A stretch of 64,000 bases of DNA from Ilyobacter_A sp963668015 (GTDB lineage Bacteria; Fusobacteriota; Fusobacteriia; Fusobacteriales; Fusobacteriaceae): assembly GCA_963668015.2 (NCBI GenBank), contig CAXXCR010000027.1:1-64000 (forward strand), read 5' to 3'. The position numbers and the translations under genes are program-made. The notes beneath the pieces are model-generated. The model was given only the letters and a program-made list of their open reading frames with translations, was not told the DNA's origin and searched no databases. Below, in pieces: positions 34,623 to 44,259 of the stretch. How positions within the stretch are numbered: the first letter of the stretch is position 1; every line of letters starts with the position of its first letter.

Positions 34623-35715
34623 ATACATTAAATAGGAATTCCATTAGGTCGCCGTCTTTAACTATGTACTCTTTTCCTTCCAACCTAAGTGCCCCTACTT
34701 CTTGAGAACCTTTCCAACCTCTGTTCTTGACAAAGTCCTCATATGAAACAACCTTAGCCCTTATGAAACCTTTTTCAAAATCTGTATGTATCTCTCCGGC
34801 TGCTTTCGGAGCTGTATCACCTATTTTTATAGTCCAAGCCCTTACCTCTTTTACACCTGCTGTAAAGTAAGTCTGAAGCCCTAGAAGTTTATACCCTGCT
34901 CTTATAAGCCTGCTAAGTCCCGGCTCGTCCACTCCAAGCTCTTCTAAGAACATCTCCTTATCCTCTTCCTCCATCTCAGCCAATTCAGCTTCAACTTTGG
35001 CAGAAACTACAACCACTTCTGATCCATGTGCTGCAGCATACTCTCTTACCTGTTCAACATACTCATTACCAGTAGCCAACTCTTCTTCACTTACATTTGC
35101 TGCATACATCATAGGCTTTGAAGTAAGAAACTGGTATACTCTTATAAGTTCCTTTTCTTCTGGTGTTAACTGAAGTGTTTTTATCAGTTGAAACTCCTCT
35201 AGGTGCGCTTTACATTTTTCCAGAACAGGCATTAGAGCCATCGCCTCTTTGTTTTTACCTCTAAGCAGTTTCCCCTGCTTTTGTATAGCTCTTTCCACAG
35301 TTTCCATATCAGAAAGTATAAGCTCTGAGTTTATAACCTCTATATCCCTTATCGGATGCACACTTCCCTCTACGTGCACTACATTCGTATCTTCAAAACA
35401 CCTTACAACCTGACATATGGCAGCAGTGCTTCTTATATTAGACAAAAATTTATTTCCAAGTCCCTCTCCTTTTGAGGCTCCTTTTACCAATCCAGCTATG
35501 TCAACGAATTCAACAGTTGCATGCATTACTTTTTGAGGATCTATTATCTCAGCCAGTTCATCTAGCCTAGTATCTGGAACTGTTACCATCCCTACATTTG
35601 GTTCTATTGTACAAAAAGGATAGTTTGCAGCCTCAGCAGCCCCGGCCTTAGTTATTGCATTAAAAAGTGTTGACTTCCCTACATTTGGAAGACCAACTAT
35701 ACCTATTCCTATCAT
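34621..35715 (-). CDS. ychF: Ribosome-binding ATPase YchF (Obg family)
   Basis: About 364 residues. YchF/OLA1 binds ribosomes and uses ATP rather than GTP. The start at 35715 (MIGIGIVGLPNVGKSTLF) follows GGGAGG. G1 is GLPNVGKS, the switch region holds IAGLVKGASKGEGLGNKFL, and the usual TKxD is replaced by the YchF-type NVSEEE (AANVSEEELA), which explains ATP preference. The C-terminal TGS-like domain ends with VKDGDLMEFLFNV. Full length. Confidence 0.95.
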   Translation of the reverse strand: MIGIGIVGLPNVGKSTLFNAITKAGAAEAANYPFCTIEPNVGMVTVPDTRLDELAEIIDPQKVMHATVEFVDIAGLVKGASKGEGLGNKFLSNIRSTAAICQVVRCFEDTNVVHVEGSVHPIRDIEVINSELILSDMETVERAIQKQGKLLRGKNKEAMALMPVLEKCKAHLEEFQLIKTLQLTPEEKELIRVYQFLTSKPMMYAANVSEEELATGNEYVEQVREYAAAHGSEVVVVSAKVEAELAEMEEEDKEMFLEELGVDEPGLSRLIRAGYKLLGLQTYFTAGVKEVRAWTIKIGDTAPKAAGEIHTDFEKGFIRAKVVSYEDFVKNRGWKGSQEVGALRLEGKEYIVKDGDLMEFLFNV

Positions 35716-35881
35716 CTGATGCTTCCTCCCATAATTTTTATTTAACCAGACAATTTTAACATAATTACAATATTTTGTAAACAAGGTGTTTCGCCAGTAA
35801 ACTTAACTCTAAAAAAAGATTTTCAAGCTATTTTGGTATAGTTTTAATATACAGTCAAAACTTTTATTGGAGTTGATTGGT

Positions 35882-37174
35882 ATGAACAGTATAAAAATTT
35901 TGAAGGGTAACATCATATACACAAAGACCAAAAAAAAATTCACAACAATAGAAGGAGGGTACATAGTTATAGACGATGATAAAGTATCCGGATGCTATAA
36001 AATTCTACCCCCAAAATACAAAAGTCTTCCTATAACCGATTACGGTGACCTGCTGATAATGCCGGGGTTTAACGACCTACACTGCCATGCTTCTCAGCTG
36101 AACCATACAGGTATAGGTATGGATAAAGAACTCGTCCCTTGGCTTTTTTCTTATACTTTCCCCGAGGAAAATAAATTTACAGACCTAAAATATGCTGAAA
36201 CCACCTATAAAAACTTCATAAGAGAGCTATGGAAAAACGGCACCACCAGGTCAGCTGTCTGGGCAACCATACATATGGAATCCACTGAACTTTTGTTAGA
36301 CCTTTTCATAAAAAGCGGCCTGGGTGCCTTTGTGGGAAAGGTAAACATGGATATTCATTCTCCTAATTTTTTAACTGAAGACACAGAGCTTTCTATTCTT
36401 TGCACAGAAAAAATAATAAAAAAATATCAAAACAAATCGAAGCTGGTCAAACCTATAATAACCCCAAGATTTATACCAACTTCATCAAAAAAACTATTGG
36501 AGAGCCTCTCTGAATTATCAAGAAAATACAATACTCCAGTACAGTCACATCTATCAGAAAACCTATCGGAGATAGCTTGGGTAAAAGAGCAGTATCCACA
36601 AAGCCATTTTTACGGTGCTGTTTATGACCAATTTAAACTTTTTGGACAGATGCCCACACTTATGGCCCACTGTGTTCATTCCAGCCCAAAAGAACGGGCC
36701 CTTATGAAAGAAAGAGGAGTTTTTGCCGTTCACTGCCCGATTTCAAATCTAAATCTCGGAAGTGGAATTATGCCCATACGTAAATTTTTAAATGAAGGCA
36801 TTCCCGTTGCCCTGGGAACAGATATTGGCGCCGGCAATACCTGCTCTATGCTCAGCGTAATTGTGTCAGCCATACAAGTTTCCAAACTGGTTTGGGAACA
36901 GAGCGAGAAAAAACTCAGTTTTTTAAGTACTGCAGAAGCATTTTATTTGGCCACAAAAGGTGGGGGGAGTTTTTTCGGAAAAGTTGGAAGTTTTGAAAAA
37001 GATTATGAGTTTGATGCAATTATTGTGGACGACTCGCCTTTTTCTTCTAACAGCTATACCTTGGAGGAAAGGATTCAACAATTCATATACAGAGGGGATG
37101 ACAGGAACATACTGTACAGGTATGTTGCAGGAATTTTGGTAGAAGAGCCTTTTTTAGAAGATCCTCCAAAATAA
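35882..37174 (+). CDS. guaD: Guanine deaminase (amidohydrolase)
   Basis: About 430 residues. It converts guanine to xanthine and ammonia in purine salvage or use. The start at 35882 follows GGAG at 9 nt. Metal-binding HxH with the family-specific Gln is PGFNDLHCHASQ; further ligands lie in VQSHLSENLSEI, MAHCVHSSPKE and GTDIGAGNTCS. These are the guanine deaminase motifs. The stop codon lies inside the first block of repeat family A copy 2. The two nucleoside phosphorylases near 61 kb act upstream in the same salvage route. Confidence 0.9.
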   Translation: MNSIKILKGNIIYTKTKKKFTTIEGGYIVIDDDKVSGCYKILPPKYKSLPITDYGDLLIMPGFNDLHCHASQLNHTGIGMDKELVPWLFSYTFPEENKFTDLKYAETTYKNFIRELWKNGTTRSAVWATIHMESTELLLDLFIKSGLGAFVGKVNMDIHSPNFLTEDTELSILCTEKIIKKYQNKSKLVKPIITPRFIPTSSKKLLESLSELSRKYNTPVQSHLSENLSEIAWVKEQYPQSHFYGAVYDQFKLFGQMPTLMAHCVHSSPKERALMKERGVFAVHCPISNLNLGSGIMPIRKFLNEGIPVALGTDIGAGNTCSMLSVIVSAIQVSKLVWEQSEKKLSFLSTAEAFYLATKGGGSFFGKVGSFEKDYEFDAIIVDDSPFSSNSYTLEERIQQFIYRGDDRNILYRYVAGILVEEPFLEDPPK

Positions 37175-37443
37175 AATATTGAATTTATCTAGACCTGTTA
37201 CTTTTTCTTGATAAATAGCACCCTACGGGTATGATATAACCAAAAATCAAGGCCTGTGAAAAATCAGCTTCTAAAATCCACTTCCACTGAAATAAGGAGG
37301 CTTTCCGACTATATTTTAATAGAAAGTTAGTTTAGAAGTGAGTAGACTTAGAAAATAACGAGTTAAGCGAGTATATTTTCTATTGTAAAATTTATTTTTG
37401 CAAGATTCATTAATCTTATGGGTGTCTTTTATTCAGTAATTTA
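37171..37443. repeat. Modular intergenic repeat, family A, copy 2
   Basis: The shorter copy of the family seen at 20863-21289. The left block begins at the guaD stop codon; AACCAAAAATCAAGGCCTGT follows, then GAAAAATCAG (37258-37267), the 71-nt foldback (37268-37338), TTATGGGTGTC and ATTCAGTAATTTA. The left hairpin is interrupted by a 20-odd bp insert around CACCCTACGGGT that copy 1 lacks. The outer stem of the foldback is CTTCTAAA/TTTAGAAG here and CTTCTGAA/TTCAGAAG in copy 1, a paired change that keeps the stem. Confidence 0.75.
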
Positions 37444-37479
37444 TGACATAACTTTCATCAATAATTATACCCATATAAT

Positions 37480-37507
37480 AAAAATAGGCGCCCAAGCGCC
37501 TATTTTT
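37480..37507. terminator. Terminator after the OmpA gene
   Basis: AAAAATAGGCGC, short loop, GCGCCTATTTTT directly after the stop codon of the OmpA-family gene. Confidence 0.9.
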
Positions 37508-37509
37508 AC

Positions 37510-38559
37510 CTACATTTCTTCTGCCATCTCTTCTGTTAATTCAAATTTCACTTCAACCCTTCTGTTTTCCATTCTTCCGTCTTCAGTAGCATTGTCAGCC
37601 ACAGGCATAGTTTCTCCCATTGCTTCTGTAACTATTTCTATCTCTTCATCCATTAGATACATTTCAAACTCAGCTTTTACTTCATCGGCACGTTTTTGAG
37701 AAAGCTTCATATTATAGTCTTCTGAACCCATACTATCCGCATGACCTACAAGTATTAGCCTACCCTTTCTGCCTTTTATAGCTTCAGCAGTTTCTTGTAT
37801 CTCTGTTTGAACTTCAGGTTTCAAATCATATTTGTCAAAGTCAAATCTAGGACTTAGTGCAAATCCCAATAGATACAATTCAGGTATTTCAGCAGCAACT
37901 ACTTCCTCCACGAGAGTTTCTTCCGGAACTACAACCTCTTCTACAACTGGTTCCGGCTCAACCATCGGCTCTTCTACTAGGGCCATTTCTTCTACTATTT
38001 CAGGCTCTTCCTCCTCTTTTCCAAAAGCCCCAAGTTCCACACCAAATTTCAATGAAACTGCACTATACCATCCATCTACATCGTCTACAGCTGTTTCATA
38101 CTCGTAATCCAATCCTTCATACATAAGTTCTAGGTTTATCCTTTCAGTTAATTCCTTACCTAGACCTACTCCAACGTATAAACCGTCATCTGTATCTTCT
38201 ATGTCCTGACCTTCATCAGTATTTAATGCATATCCTGCCCTACCAACTAGATAGAAACCGTCTTCCAATCCATATCTACCCAATAGATAAATTGGGACTG
38301 CCGAATGTGCACTATAACTTCCGTTACCCTCTATCTGACTCTTGTACTCAACACCTATACCAAAGTCAAAATTGCTGTCTGTATCTATAACATATTCGGC
38401 TCCCACACTGTAACCTGGATCCAAGTTTACAACCTCACTGTCATACTGATCTTTTGTAAGATCCCTAAACATATCAGCACCTAATTTAACTTCAAAATTA
38501 TTTGCGTATGCCATAGACCCTACTATCAATAAAGCGGCTAAAAATAATTTCTTATTCAT
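37510..38559 (-). CDS. OmpA-family outer-membrane protein
   Basis: A 349-residue outer-membrane protein. A signal peptide (cut after ...GSMAYA, residue 19) is followed by an eight-strand barrel (about 20-180, alternating aromatic strands), a Glu/Pro/Val-rich linker (about 180-225, EEEEPEIVEE... type) and an OmpA C-terminal peptidoglycan-binding domain with LVGHADSMGSEDYNMKLSQK and the ENRRVEVKFE end. It ties the outer membrane to the cell wall. Its presence is direct evidence for a Gram-negative envelope. Single gene with terminator. Confidence 0.93.
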   Translation of the reverse strand: MNKKLFLAALLIVGSMAYANNFEVKLGADMFRDLTKDQYDSEVVNLDPGYSVGAEYVIDTDSNFDFGIGVEYKSQIEGNGSYSAHSAVPIYLLGRYGLEDGFYLVGRAGYALNTDEGQDIEDTDDGLYVGVGLGKELTERINLELMYEGLDYEYETAVDDVDGWYSAVSLKFGVELGAFGKEEEEPEIVEEMALVEEPMVEPEPVVEEVVVPEETLVEEVVAAEIPELYLLGFALSPRFDFDKYDLKPEVQTEIQETAEAIKGRKGRLILVGHADSMGSEDYNMKLSQKRADEVKAEFEMYLMDEEIEIVTEAMGETMPVADNATEDGRMENRRVEVKFELTEEMAEEM

Positions 38560-38595
38560 ACGTTAACCTCCTATGTCCCTAAACAACAATAAACC

Positions 38596-39906
38596 CTACA
38601 ATAATCTTGCTGCTATCTCTGCCAATGGAGACCTTTCCCCTTTTACAAGGGTTATATGGCCGGCTATCTCTTCACCTTTCATTCTCTCGGCGAGATATGT
38701 AAGACCGTTACTATTAGAGTCGAGATATGGGTTGTCTATCTGGTATGGGTCACCTGTAAAAATTATTTTTGTGTCTTCAGCAGCCCTAGTAACTATTGTT
38801 TTTACCTCGTGTGGAGTCAGGTTTTGTGCCTCATCTATTATCAAAAATCCACCTGGTATGGACCTTCCTCTTATATAAGTCAAAGCCTCTATCTTGAGAA
38901 GACCCATAGATTCCAGCCCGTATATAACTTTTTCACCAGCTTTTTCCTCCTTGCTCTCTGTTATGAAATCAATGTTGTCGTAGATAGGTTGCATCCAGGG
39001 TTTCAGCTTGTCTTTTTCGCTTCCAGGAAGATAACCTAGATCCCTCCCCATTGGAATTATAGGCCTAGCTACATAGAGTTTCTTGTAGAGTTTTCTTTCT
39101 ACAACCTGCTCCAAACCACTTGCAAGTGCAAGCAGTGTTTTTCCTGTACCTGCTCTTCCAACTAGGGTGACCAACTTTATATCCGGATCCATAAGCATCT
39201 CAAGTGCAAAACTTTGCTCCATGTTTTTAGACCTGATCCCCCAAGCACTAACATCTCCATACCTGAGCTTTTCAACTCGCTTTTTAATCTTATTATAAAT
39301 CCCAAAGCTCTCTTTCCCATCTAAACTAAAATTAATGAACTCATTTGGCAGAGGTTCGTAATCAAGTACATCTTCTGCTTTTATCTTGCCTGACTTTATA
39401 TATCTATTATACGCCTCTTTTGAAGGCTGAATTGTAATTTTTCCTTCATATAATTCAGAAATGTCTATTTTATTTGTTTCATAATCCTGGACTTCGATGT
39501 TTAGAGCATCAGCTTTTATTCTCATATTTATATCCTTGGATATAAGGATCACCCTGTCATCTGGATACTCATCCTTAATAGTAATAGCGACTGCAAGTAT
39601 CCTGTTGTCTACAATATCTCTTTTTAGCGAAGAAGGAAGTTTTTTCAAATCGCCTTTAATCTCTACCTTTAAACGCCCTCCATTTTCCAGGCTTACCCCA
39701 CTTGAAAGACAGGACTTCTCTCTGAGTTTATCTATATATCTTGATACTATTCTAGCAGAACTCCCCACGTCACCTTGGTTTCTTTTTAGCTTGTCCACCT
39801 CCTCGATGACGAGTATAGGCAGTATAACTTCATTGTCCTCAAAATTGAAAATTGATTTCGGATCATGAATAAGTACATTGGTGTCTAATATGTATTTTTT
39901 CTTCAT
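38596..39906 (-). CDS. PIN domain-PhoH ATPase fusion (YlaK-like)
   Basis: A 436-residue fusion. An N-terminal PIN RNase domain (KYILDTNVLIHDP, with the acidic residues Asp-8, EEVDKL and DDRVILISKD) precedes a PhoH-type P-loop ATPase: Walker A GRAGTGKTLLA (about 242-252), Walker B FLIIDEAQNLTP and GDPYQIDNP. Such PIN-PhoH proteins are thought to be ATP-driven RNA unwinding nucleases. Here the arrangement is that of YlaK and PhoH2, without an antitoxin gene next to it. Full length. Confidence 0.9.
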   Translation of the reverse strand: MKKKYILDTNVLIHDPKSIFNFEDNEVILPILVIEEVDKLKRNQGDVGSSARIVSRYIDKLREKSCLSSGVSLENGGRLKVEIKGDLKKLPSSLKRDIVDNRILAVAITIKDEYPDDRVILISKDINMRIKADALNIEVQDYETNKIDISELYEGKITIQPSKEAYNRYIKSGKIKAEDVLDYEPLPNEFINFSLDGKESFGIYNKIKKRVEKLRYGDVSAWGIRSKNMEQSFALEMLMDPDIKLVTLVGRAGTGKTLLALASGLEQVVERKLYKKLYVARPIIPMGRDLGYLPGSEKDKLKPWMQPIYDNIDFITESKEEKAGEKVIYGLESMGLLKIEALTYIRGRSIPGGFLIIDEAQNLTPHEVKTIVTRAAEDTKIIFTGDPYQIDNPYLDSNSNGLTYLAERMKGEEIAGHITLVKGERSPLAEIAARLL

Positions 39907-39989
39907 CTACCTCACCCCTTTGTTTGTTAATATAAATATACTTTCTGATTTTTTATAATCCTTCCAAATTCTAGGATATTCTATAAAAT

Positions 39990-40021
39990 AAAAAACAGCC
40001 GAAAAATTAATTTCAGCTGTC
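39990..40021 (-). terminator. Terminator after the EAL pseudogene
   Basis: ACAGCCGAAA, 6-nt loop, TTTCAGCTGT (one mismatch), with a T tract on the minus strand. It remains intact although the gene before it is decayed. Confidence 0.7.
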
Positions 40022-40052
40022 TTATAAAATTTAAAAATAACTTCTACTAATT

Positions 40053-41240
40053 TTAAGAACTTTTATAGTTACCACACCAAGTTATGAACTCATTATAACG
40101 CAGTGGTTTTGTAAAATAAAACCCTTGGGCGTAGTCGCAGCCTATTCTTCTCAAAATTTCCAGCGACTCTTTTGTCTCAATTCCCTCAGCCACTATCTCC
40201 ATCCCCAAAAGGTGTCCTATCTCAATAGATGACAATACAAGATCTCGTTTTTCTTGGTTGTTTTCTATTCCATCAATGAACATCCTGTCAATTTTTATTT
40301 TATCGAAGGGCAGCTGTTGCAGATATGAGATAGTCGAATATCCCGTTCCAAAATCATCCAATGAAAATTTCCCACCCATATCTTTGATGGATTGCATAAT
40401 ATTAGCTGTTTTTTCAAAGTTTTCAACTAAACCCCTCTCAAGAACCTCAAACTCAATTTTTTCAAATGGAAAACCTGTTTTTTTAATGCTTGGATATATT
40501 CAAGAAAATATGGATTTTCTATTAATTTTAGTGGAATATTTACTGAGAGAATACCCTTCATTCCAAGTTCTTGCATTTTATTTAATCAAATAAAGGAACC
40601 TCTCAAAATGTACTGAGTTATTTCATAAATAAGTGTAGTTCTTTCAATATAGGGTATAAATTTGCCCGGTGGAATCAGTCCTTTTTCCGGATGGAGCCAC
40701 CTTAAAAGAACCTCCGCTCCCTCTATAGCACCAGTGGAAATATCTATCTTTGAGTGGTATGCGAGAAAAAACTCCTTTTTCCGAATAGCCCTCATTATTT
40801 CCCCTGATAGTTTCAAATGTTCATCTGTTTGAGTTCTCATATCATCCGTATAAATATAGTATCGGCGTAGGTTTTTTATGGCAAATTTTAACGCTGTATT
40901 AGCATCCCTTATTACCTTGGAATTATCCCCTCTATATTCCGCTATGCCCATAAAGATACTAGAAAAATACTCTGTATTATTGATTTTCAGTGGTTTGTTC
41001 AGCGTCCTTGCGCACTCTTTTATTTCACTTTCATCACCAAAACCAGAAAATATCACTCCGAATCTGTTTTCCTCTAGTTGAAAGACCGTTTGAGTTTTTT
41101 TATTACCAAATCTATCCCTTAATTCAGTTGCAATATTTTTACAAGTTCTGTTGCAAATTCATAACCTAAACTCTGTACAACATTGCTGTACTCCTCTATT
41201 TTTATAACAGCCAAAAAAATCAGAAGTAATTCAAACTAAA
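40053..41240 (-). pseudogene. Decayed GGDEF-EAL cyclic-di-GMP protein
   Basis: Remnant of a cyclic-di-GMP phosphodiesterase. Reassembled across frames it reads LAVIKIEEYSNVVQSLGYEF, then a degenerate GGDEF site (EENRFGVIF), then an EAL domain (EVLLRWLHPEKG, LDDFGTGYSTISYLQQLPFD, DRMFIDGI, VAEGIETKE). At least four lesions are visible: length changes in homopolymers at 41213-41219, 41136-41140 and 40478-40484, and an in-frame TGA at 40586-40588. The N-terminus before the GGDEF part is missing. Several independent lesions make a sequencing error in each unlikely, though homopolymers alone would allow some. The EAL part is well preserved, so decay is recent. Confidence 0.88.
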
Positions 41241-41259
41241 TTAAGCGATATATTATATA

Positions 41260-41299
41260 AAAATTTTAAGGCAGCCTAATTAGGCTGCCTTAAAATTTT
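41260..41299. terminator. Terminator after typA
   Basis: A perfect 20-bp palindrome: AAAATTTTAAGGCAGCCTAA followed by its exact complement, beginning at the typA stop codon. Confidence 0.92.
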
Positions 41300-43109
41300 A
41301 TCTATTGCCTCTTTGGGCTCTTTTTCTCATACCTTCTCCAAGAATTTTCTTTCTCATTCTTATGCTATCAGGTGTAATCTCAACAAGCTCGTCATCTGCT
41401 ATATATTCAAGAGCCTGCTCTAAAGTAAACTCTCTTGGCGGAGCCAGCTTAACAGTTGCGTCAGATCCTGATGCCCTCATATTTGTAAGTTGTTTCCCTT
41501 TAGTTACATTTACAGTAAGGTCATTTTCTCTTGAATGCTCTCCTATGACCATCCCCTCATAAACTTCCAGTCCTGGAGCTGCAAACAGTATCCCCCTATC
41601 CTGTAAATTCCCTAATGAGTAAGCTGTAGTTGTTCCAGAATCAATAGAGATCAATACCCCTCTTATTCTTGTAGGCACCTCTCCCCTATGAGGCTCATAG
41701 TCATAAAATGAATGGTTTAGTATACCAGTACCCCTTGTTTCTGTCATAAATTCATTTCTAAATCCTATAAGACCCCTTGCAGGAACCTTGAACTCAATTC
41801 TTGTATACCCGTCAGTTCCCTGGATCATGTTGATCATTTCACCTTTTCTCAGTCCAAGCTTCTCTATTACCACACCGACATATTCATCAGCAACATCTAT
41901 AATTGCAAGCTCAATAGGTTCACAGCTGACACCATCTATTTCTTTTAATATAACTTGAGGTTTCGCAACTTGAAGTTCAAAACCTTCTCTTCTCATATTT
42001 TCTATGAGTATTGAAAGCTGAAGTTCTCCTCTACCTTTTACTATGAAAGCATCTGCAGATTCTGTCTCCTCCACCCTCATACTTACATTATGTTCAAGCT
42101 CTTTTTGCAGTCTATCCCATATATTTCTAGACGTTACAAATTTTCCTTCTCTACCTACAAAAGGAGAATCATTTACCATAAACGTCATTGCCAGGGTAGG
42201 CTCATCTATGTCAATTATAGGAAGAGCCATTGGGTTTTGCCTGTCTGCAACTGTTTCACCGATATCTATTTTTTCCAGACCTGCAATTGTAACTATGTCA
42301 CCACAATTTGCTGTTTCCATTTCAACTCTTTTTAATCCCTCGTAGCCAAATATTCTTGTAACCTTGTAATTTATAAGTTCTCCATCTCTTTTTATCAGAG
42401 TAACTTCTTGATTTTTATTTAGAACCCCATTATGAATTCTCCCTGTACCAAGTTTTCCCAGATAATTGTCTGGAGCTATATTTGTGACAAGCATTTGTAT
42501 CGGAGCATCTAAATCTCCTTCCGGATCCTCTACATGCTCTAATATAGTTTCAAAAAGCGGCTGCATATTTTCATCTGCATCACTTAAATTGTGTTTTGCA
42601 AACCCGTTTTTAGCCGAAGCATACAGAACAGGGAATTCCAACTGCAGGTCGTTTGCCCCAAGTTCTACAAATAAATCGAACACCGAATCCACTACTTCTT
42701 CAGGAGTAGAATTAGGTCTGTCTATTTTATTTACAACAACAATAGGTCTCAAGCCATGTTCCAAAGCCTGTTTCAATACATACTTTGTCTGAGGCATTAC
42801 CCCTTCAAATGCGTCAACCAAAAGAAGTACAGAATCAACCATTTTCAGTATTCTCTGAACCTCTCCACCAAAGTCTGCATGGCCTGGTGTATCAACAATG
42901 TTTATCTTATAATTTTGGTACCTAATGGCCGCATTTTTGGAAAATATTGTGATCCCTCTTTCTTTCTCCAAATCATTACTGTCCATTATCCTCTCATTTA
43001 CAACTTCATGATCACTAAATACGCCAGATTGTCTGAGCATTGCGTCAACCAAAGTTGTTTTCCCATGATCTACATGGGCTATTATTGCAATATTTTTTAT
43101 TTTTTGCAT
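41298..43109 (-). CDS. typA: TypA/BipA translational GTPase
   Basis: A 603-residue ribosome-associated GTPase of the EF-G/LepA superfamily, needed at low temperature and under stress. G1 is AHVDHGKTTL, the switch II block DTPGHADFGGEV, G4 NKIDRP. The C-terminal region holds the BipA-specific LPPREFTLEQALEY-like segment (APPREFTLEQALEYI) and RKKILGEGMRKRAQRGNR tail. Full length. Single gene with a strong terminator. Confidence 0.97.
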   Translation of the reverse strand: MQKIKNIAIIAHVDHGKTTLVDAMLRQSGVFSDHEVVNERIMDSNDLEKERGITIFSKNAAIRYQNYKINIVDTPGHADFGGEVQRILKMVDSVLLLVDAFEGVMPQTKYVLKQALEHGLRPIVVVNKIDRPNSTPEEVVDSVFDLFVELGANDLQLEFPVLYASAKNGFAKHNLSDADENMQPLFETILEHVEDPEGDLDAPIQMLVTNIAPDNYLGKLGTGRIHNGVLNKNQEVTLIKRDGELINYKVTRIFGYEGLKRVEMETANCGDIVTIAGLEKIDIGETVADRQNPMALPIIDIDEPTLAMTFMVNDSPFVGREGKFVTSRNIWDRLQKELEHNVSMRVEETESADAFIVKGRGELQLSILIENMRREGFELQVAKPQVILKEIDGVSCEPIELAIIDVADEYVGVVIEKLGLRKGEMINMIQGTDGYTRIEFKVPARGLIGFRNEFMTETRGTGILNHSFYDYEPHRGEVPTRIRGVLISIDSGTTTAYSLGNLQDRGILFAAPGLEVYEGMVIGEHSRENDLTVNVTKGKQLTNMRASGSDATVKLAPPREFTLEQALEYIADDELVEITPDSIRMRKKILGEGMRKRAQRGNR

Positions 43110-43163
43110 GTTTTTCCCCTTTATAATAATTTTTTTATCTAACCTAAGATATCGTGTACATCA

Positions 43164-44021
43164 TTAAAAATACTTCCACCCTTTTAGCCTATCATTTTTC
43201 ATTTCTCCTAGACCCAGGAAGCTGCCCTCGCTGTACACTCTACATTTCCCGTCTTTACCGTTTATAACCACGGTATTTCCATTCTTAAAAAGTTTCAACT
43301 GTTTTTCATCCTGCAACTCTATGCACTGATAAGGAAAGCTCTCTTCTACTCCCTTTAAAAAGCTCATATCATCGTTATCTTTCATCTTGCTTATATCTTC
43401 GAGATTAACGGCATCTTCTTCATAGTATTCCCCCACTCTGACCCTTCTAAGAGATGTCATTGTAGCAAAGGTTTCTAATTCCCTGCCGAGGTCGTCCACA
43501 AGGGACCTTATATACGTCCCTTTCGAAACCCTACAGAATAAAATAAGTTTCTTCCCATCTATTTTCTCCAAAACCAGTTTATCGATACGTATTTTTCTCG
43601 CTTCCCTCTCGACTTCTATACCCTGTCTTGCCAATTCATACAGTTTTTTCCCCTTAACCTTAAGGGCTGAGTACATCGGAGGAACCTGAAGTATATCCCC
43701 TTTGAATTTCTCAAGCTTTTCAAGGACCACGCCCTCTTCTACATTGGATACATCCGCTCTTTCCAAAACTTCGCCCTCAGTATCATAAGTGTCGGTCCTG
43801 TAGCCAAGCTCCAACTCTACCCTGTACTCTTTTATCCCGGCCTCTATCTCTGAAGCCAGTTTGGTAGTCTTCCCTACACATACAACCAGCACACCGGTAG
43901 CCAGCGGATCTAAGGTACCAGTATGTCCTATCTTTCTGGTTTTCAGTATCCTTCTAAGCTCCCTTATAACATCAAATGAACTTATACCTTTAGGCTTATC
44001 TATATTTATAATCCCTTCCAA
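43164..44021 (-). CDS. truB: tRNA pseudouridine-55 synthase
   Basis: A 285-residue pseudouridine synthase that modifies U55 in the T loop of tRNAs. The catalytic Asp is in GHTGTLDPLATGVLVV (about 33-48); GIINIDKPKGISSFDVI and KGTYIRSLVDDLG are family blocks. A promoter candidate lies at 44054-44081. In many genomes truB follows rbfA-infB; here it stands alone before typA with a 54-bp gap. Confidence 0.95.
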   Translation of the reverse strand: MEGIINIDKPKGISSFDVIRELRRILKTRKIGHTGTLDPLATGVLVVCVGKTTKLASEIEAGIKEYRVELELGYRTDTYDTEGEVLERADVSNVEEGVVLEKLEKFKGDILQVPPMYSALKVKGKKLYELARQGIEVEREARKIRIDKLVLEKIDGKKLILFCRVSKGTYIRSLVDDLGRELETFATMTSLRRVRVGEYYEEDAVNLEDISKMKDNDDMSFLKGVEESFPYQCIELQDEKQLKLFKNGNTVVINGKDGKCRVYSEGSFLGLGEMKNDRLKGWKYF

Positions 44022-44053
44022 GTTACTCTCCTCTCAATTTAAAACTGCACACT

Positions 44054-44081
44054 AGTATACCATATTTTTTAGAATCTTCAA
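44054..44081 (-). promoter_or_regulatory. Sigma-70 promoter of truB
   Basis: Minus strand: TTGAAG (44076-44081), 16-nt spacer, TATACT (44054-44059) with an extended TGG. About 33 nt upstream of the start codon. Confidence 0.6.
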
Positions 44082-44259
44082 AAGATGATTTTAATATAAA
44101 TTATATTAACTTATAACATTTTAGTTTTTTCCAGAAAATCTCTTTAGATTTGAAATAGCATAATATTTTTCAGGTATCTGTTTTAATTATAATTCCAACT
44201 TTTTCAAAAAAATATTGATTAACTCAAACTCCTGCTTAAAATTATTGCGATAAATTAGT
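44082..44259. other. AT-rich gap before repeat B copy 1
   Basis: No gene, terminator or known RNA was seen. Runs of A and T dominate. Confidence 0.4.

Noticed and set aside
37832..38126. Ser/Thr-rich and Pro/Leu-rich plus-strand frames at the OmpA gene
   Set aside because: They are the complement of the Glu/Pro/Val-rich OmpA linker and look repetitive only for that reason.
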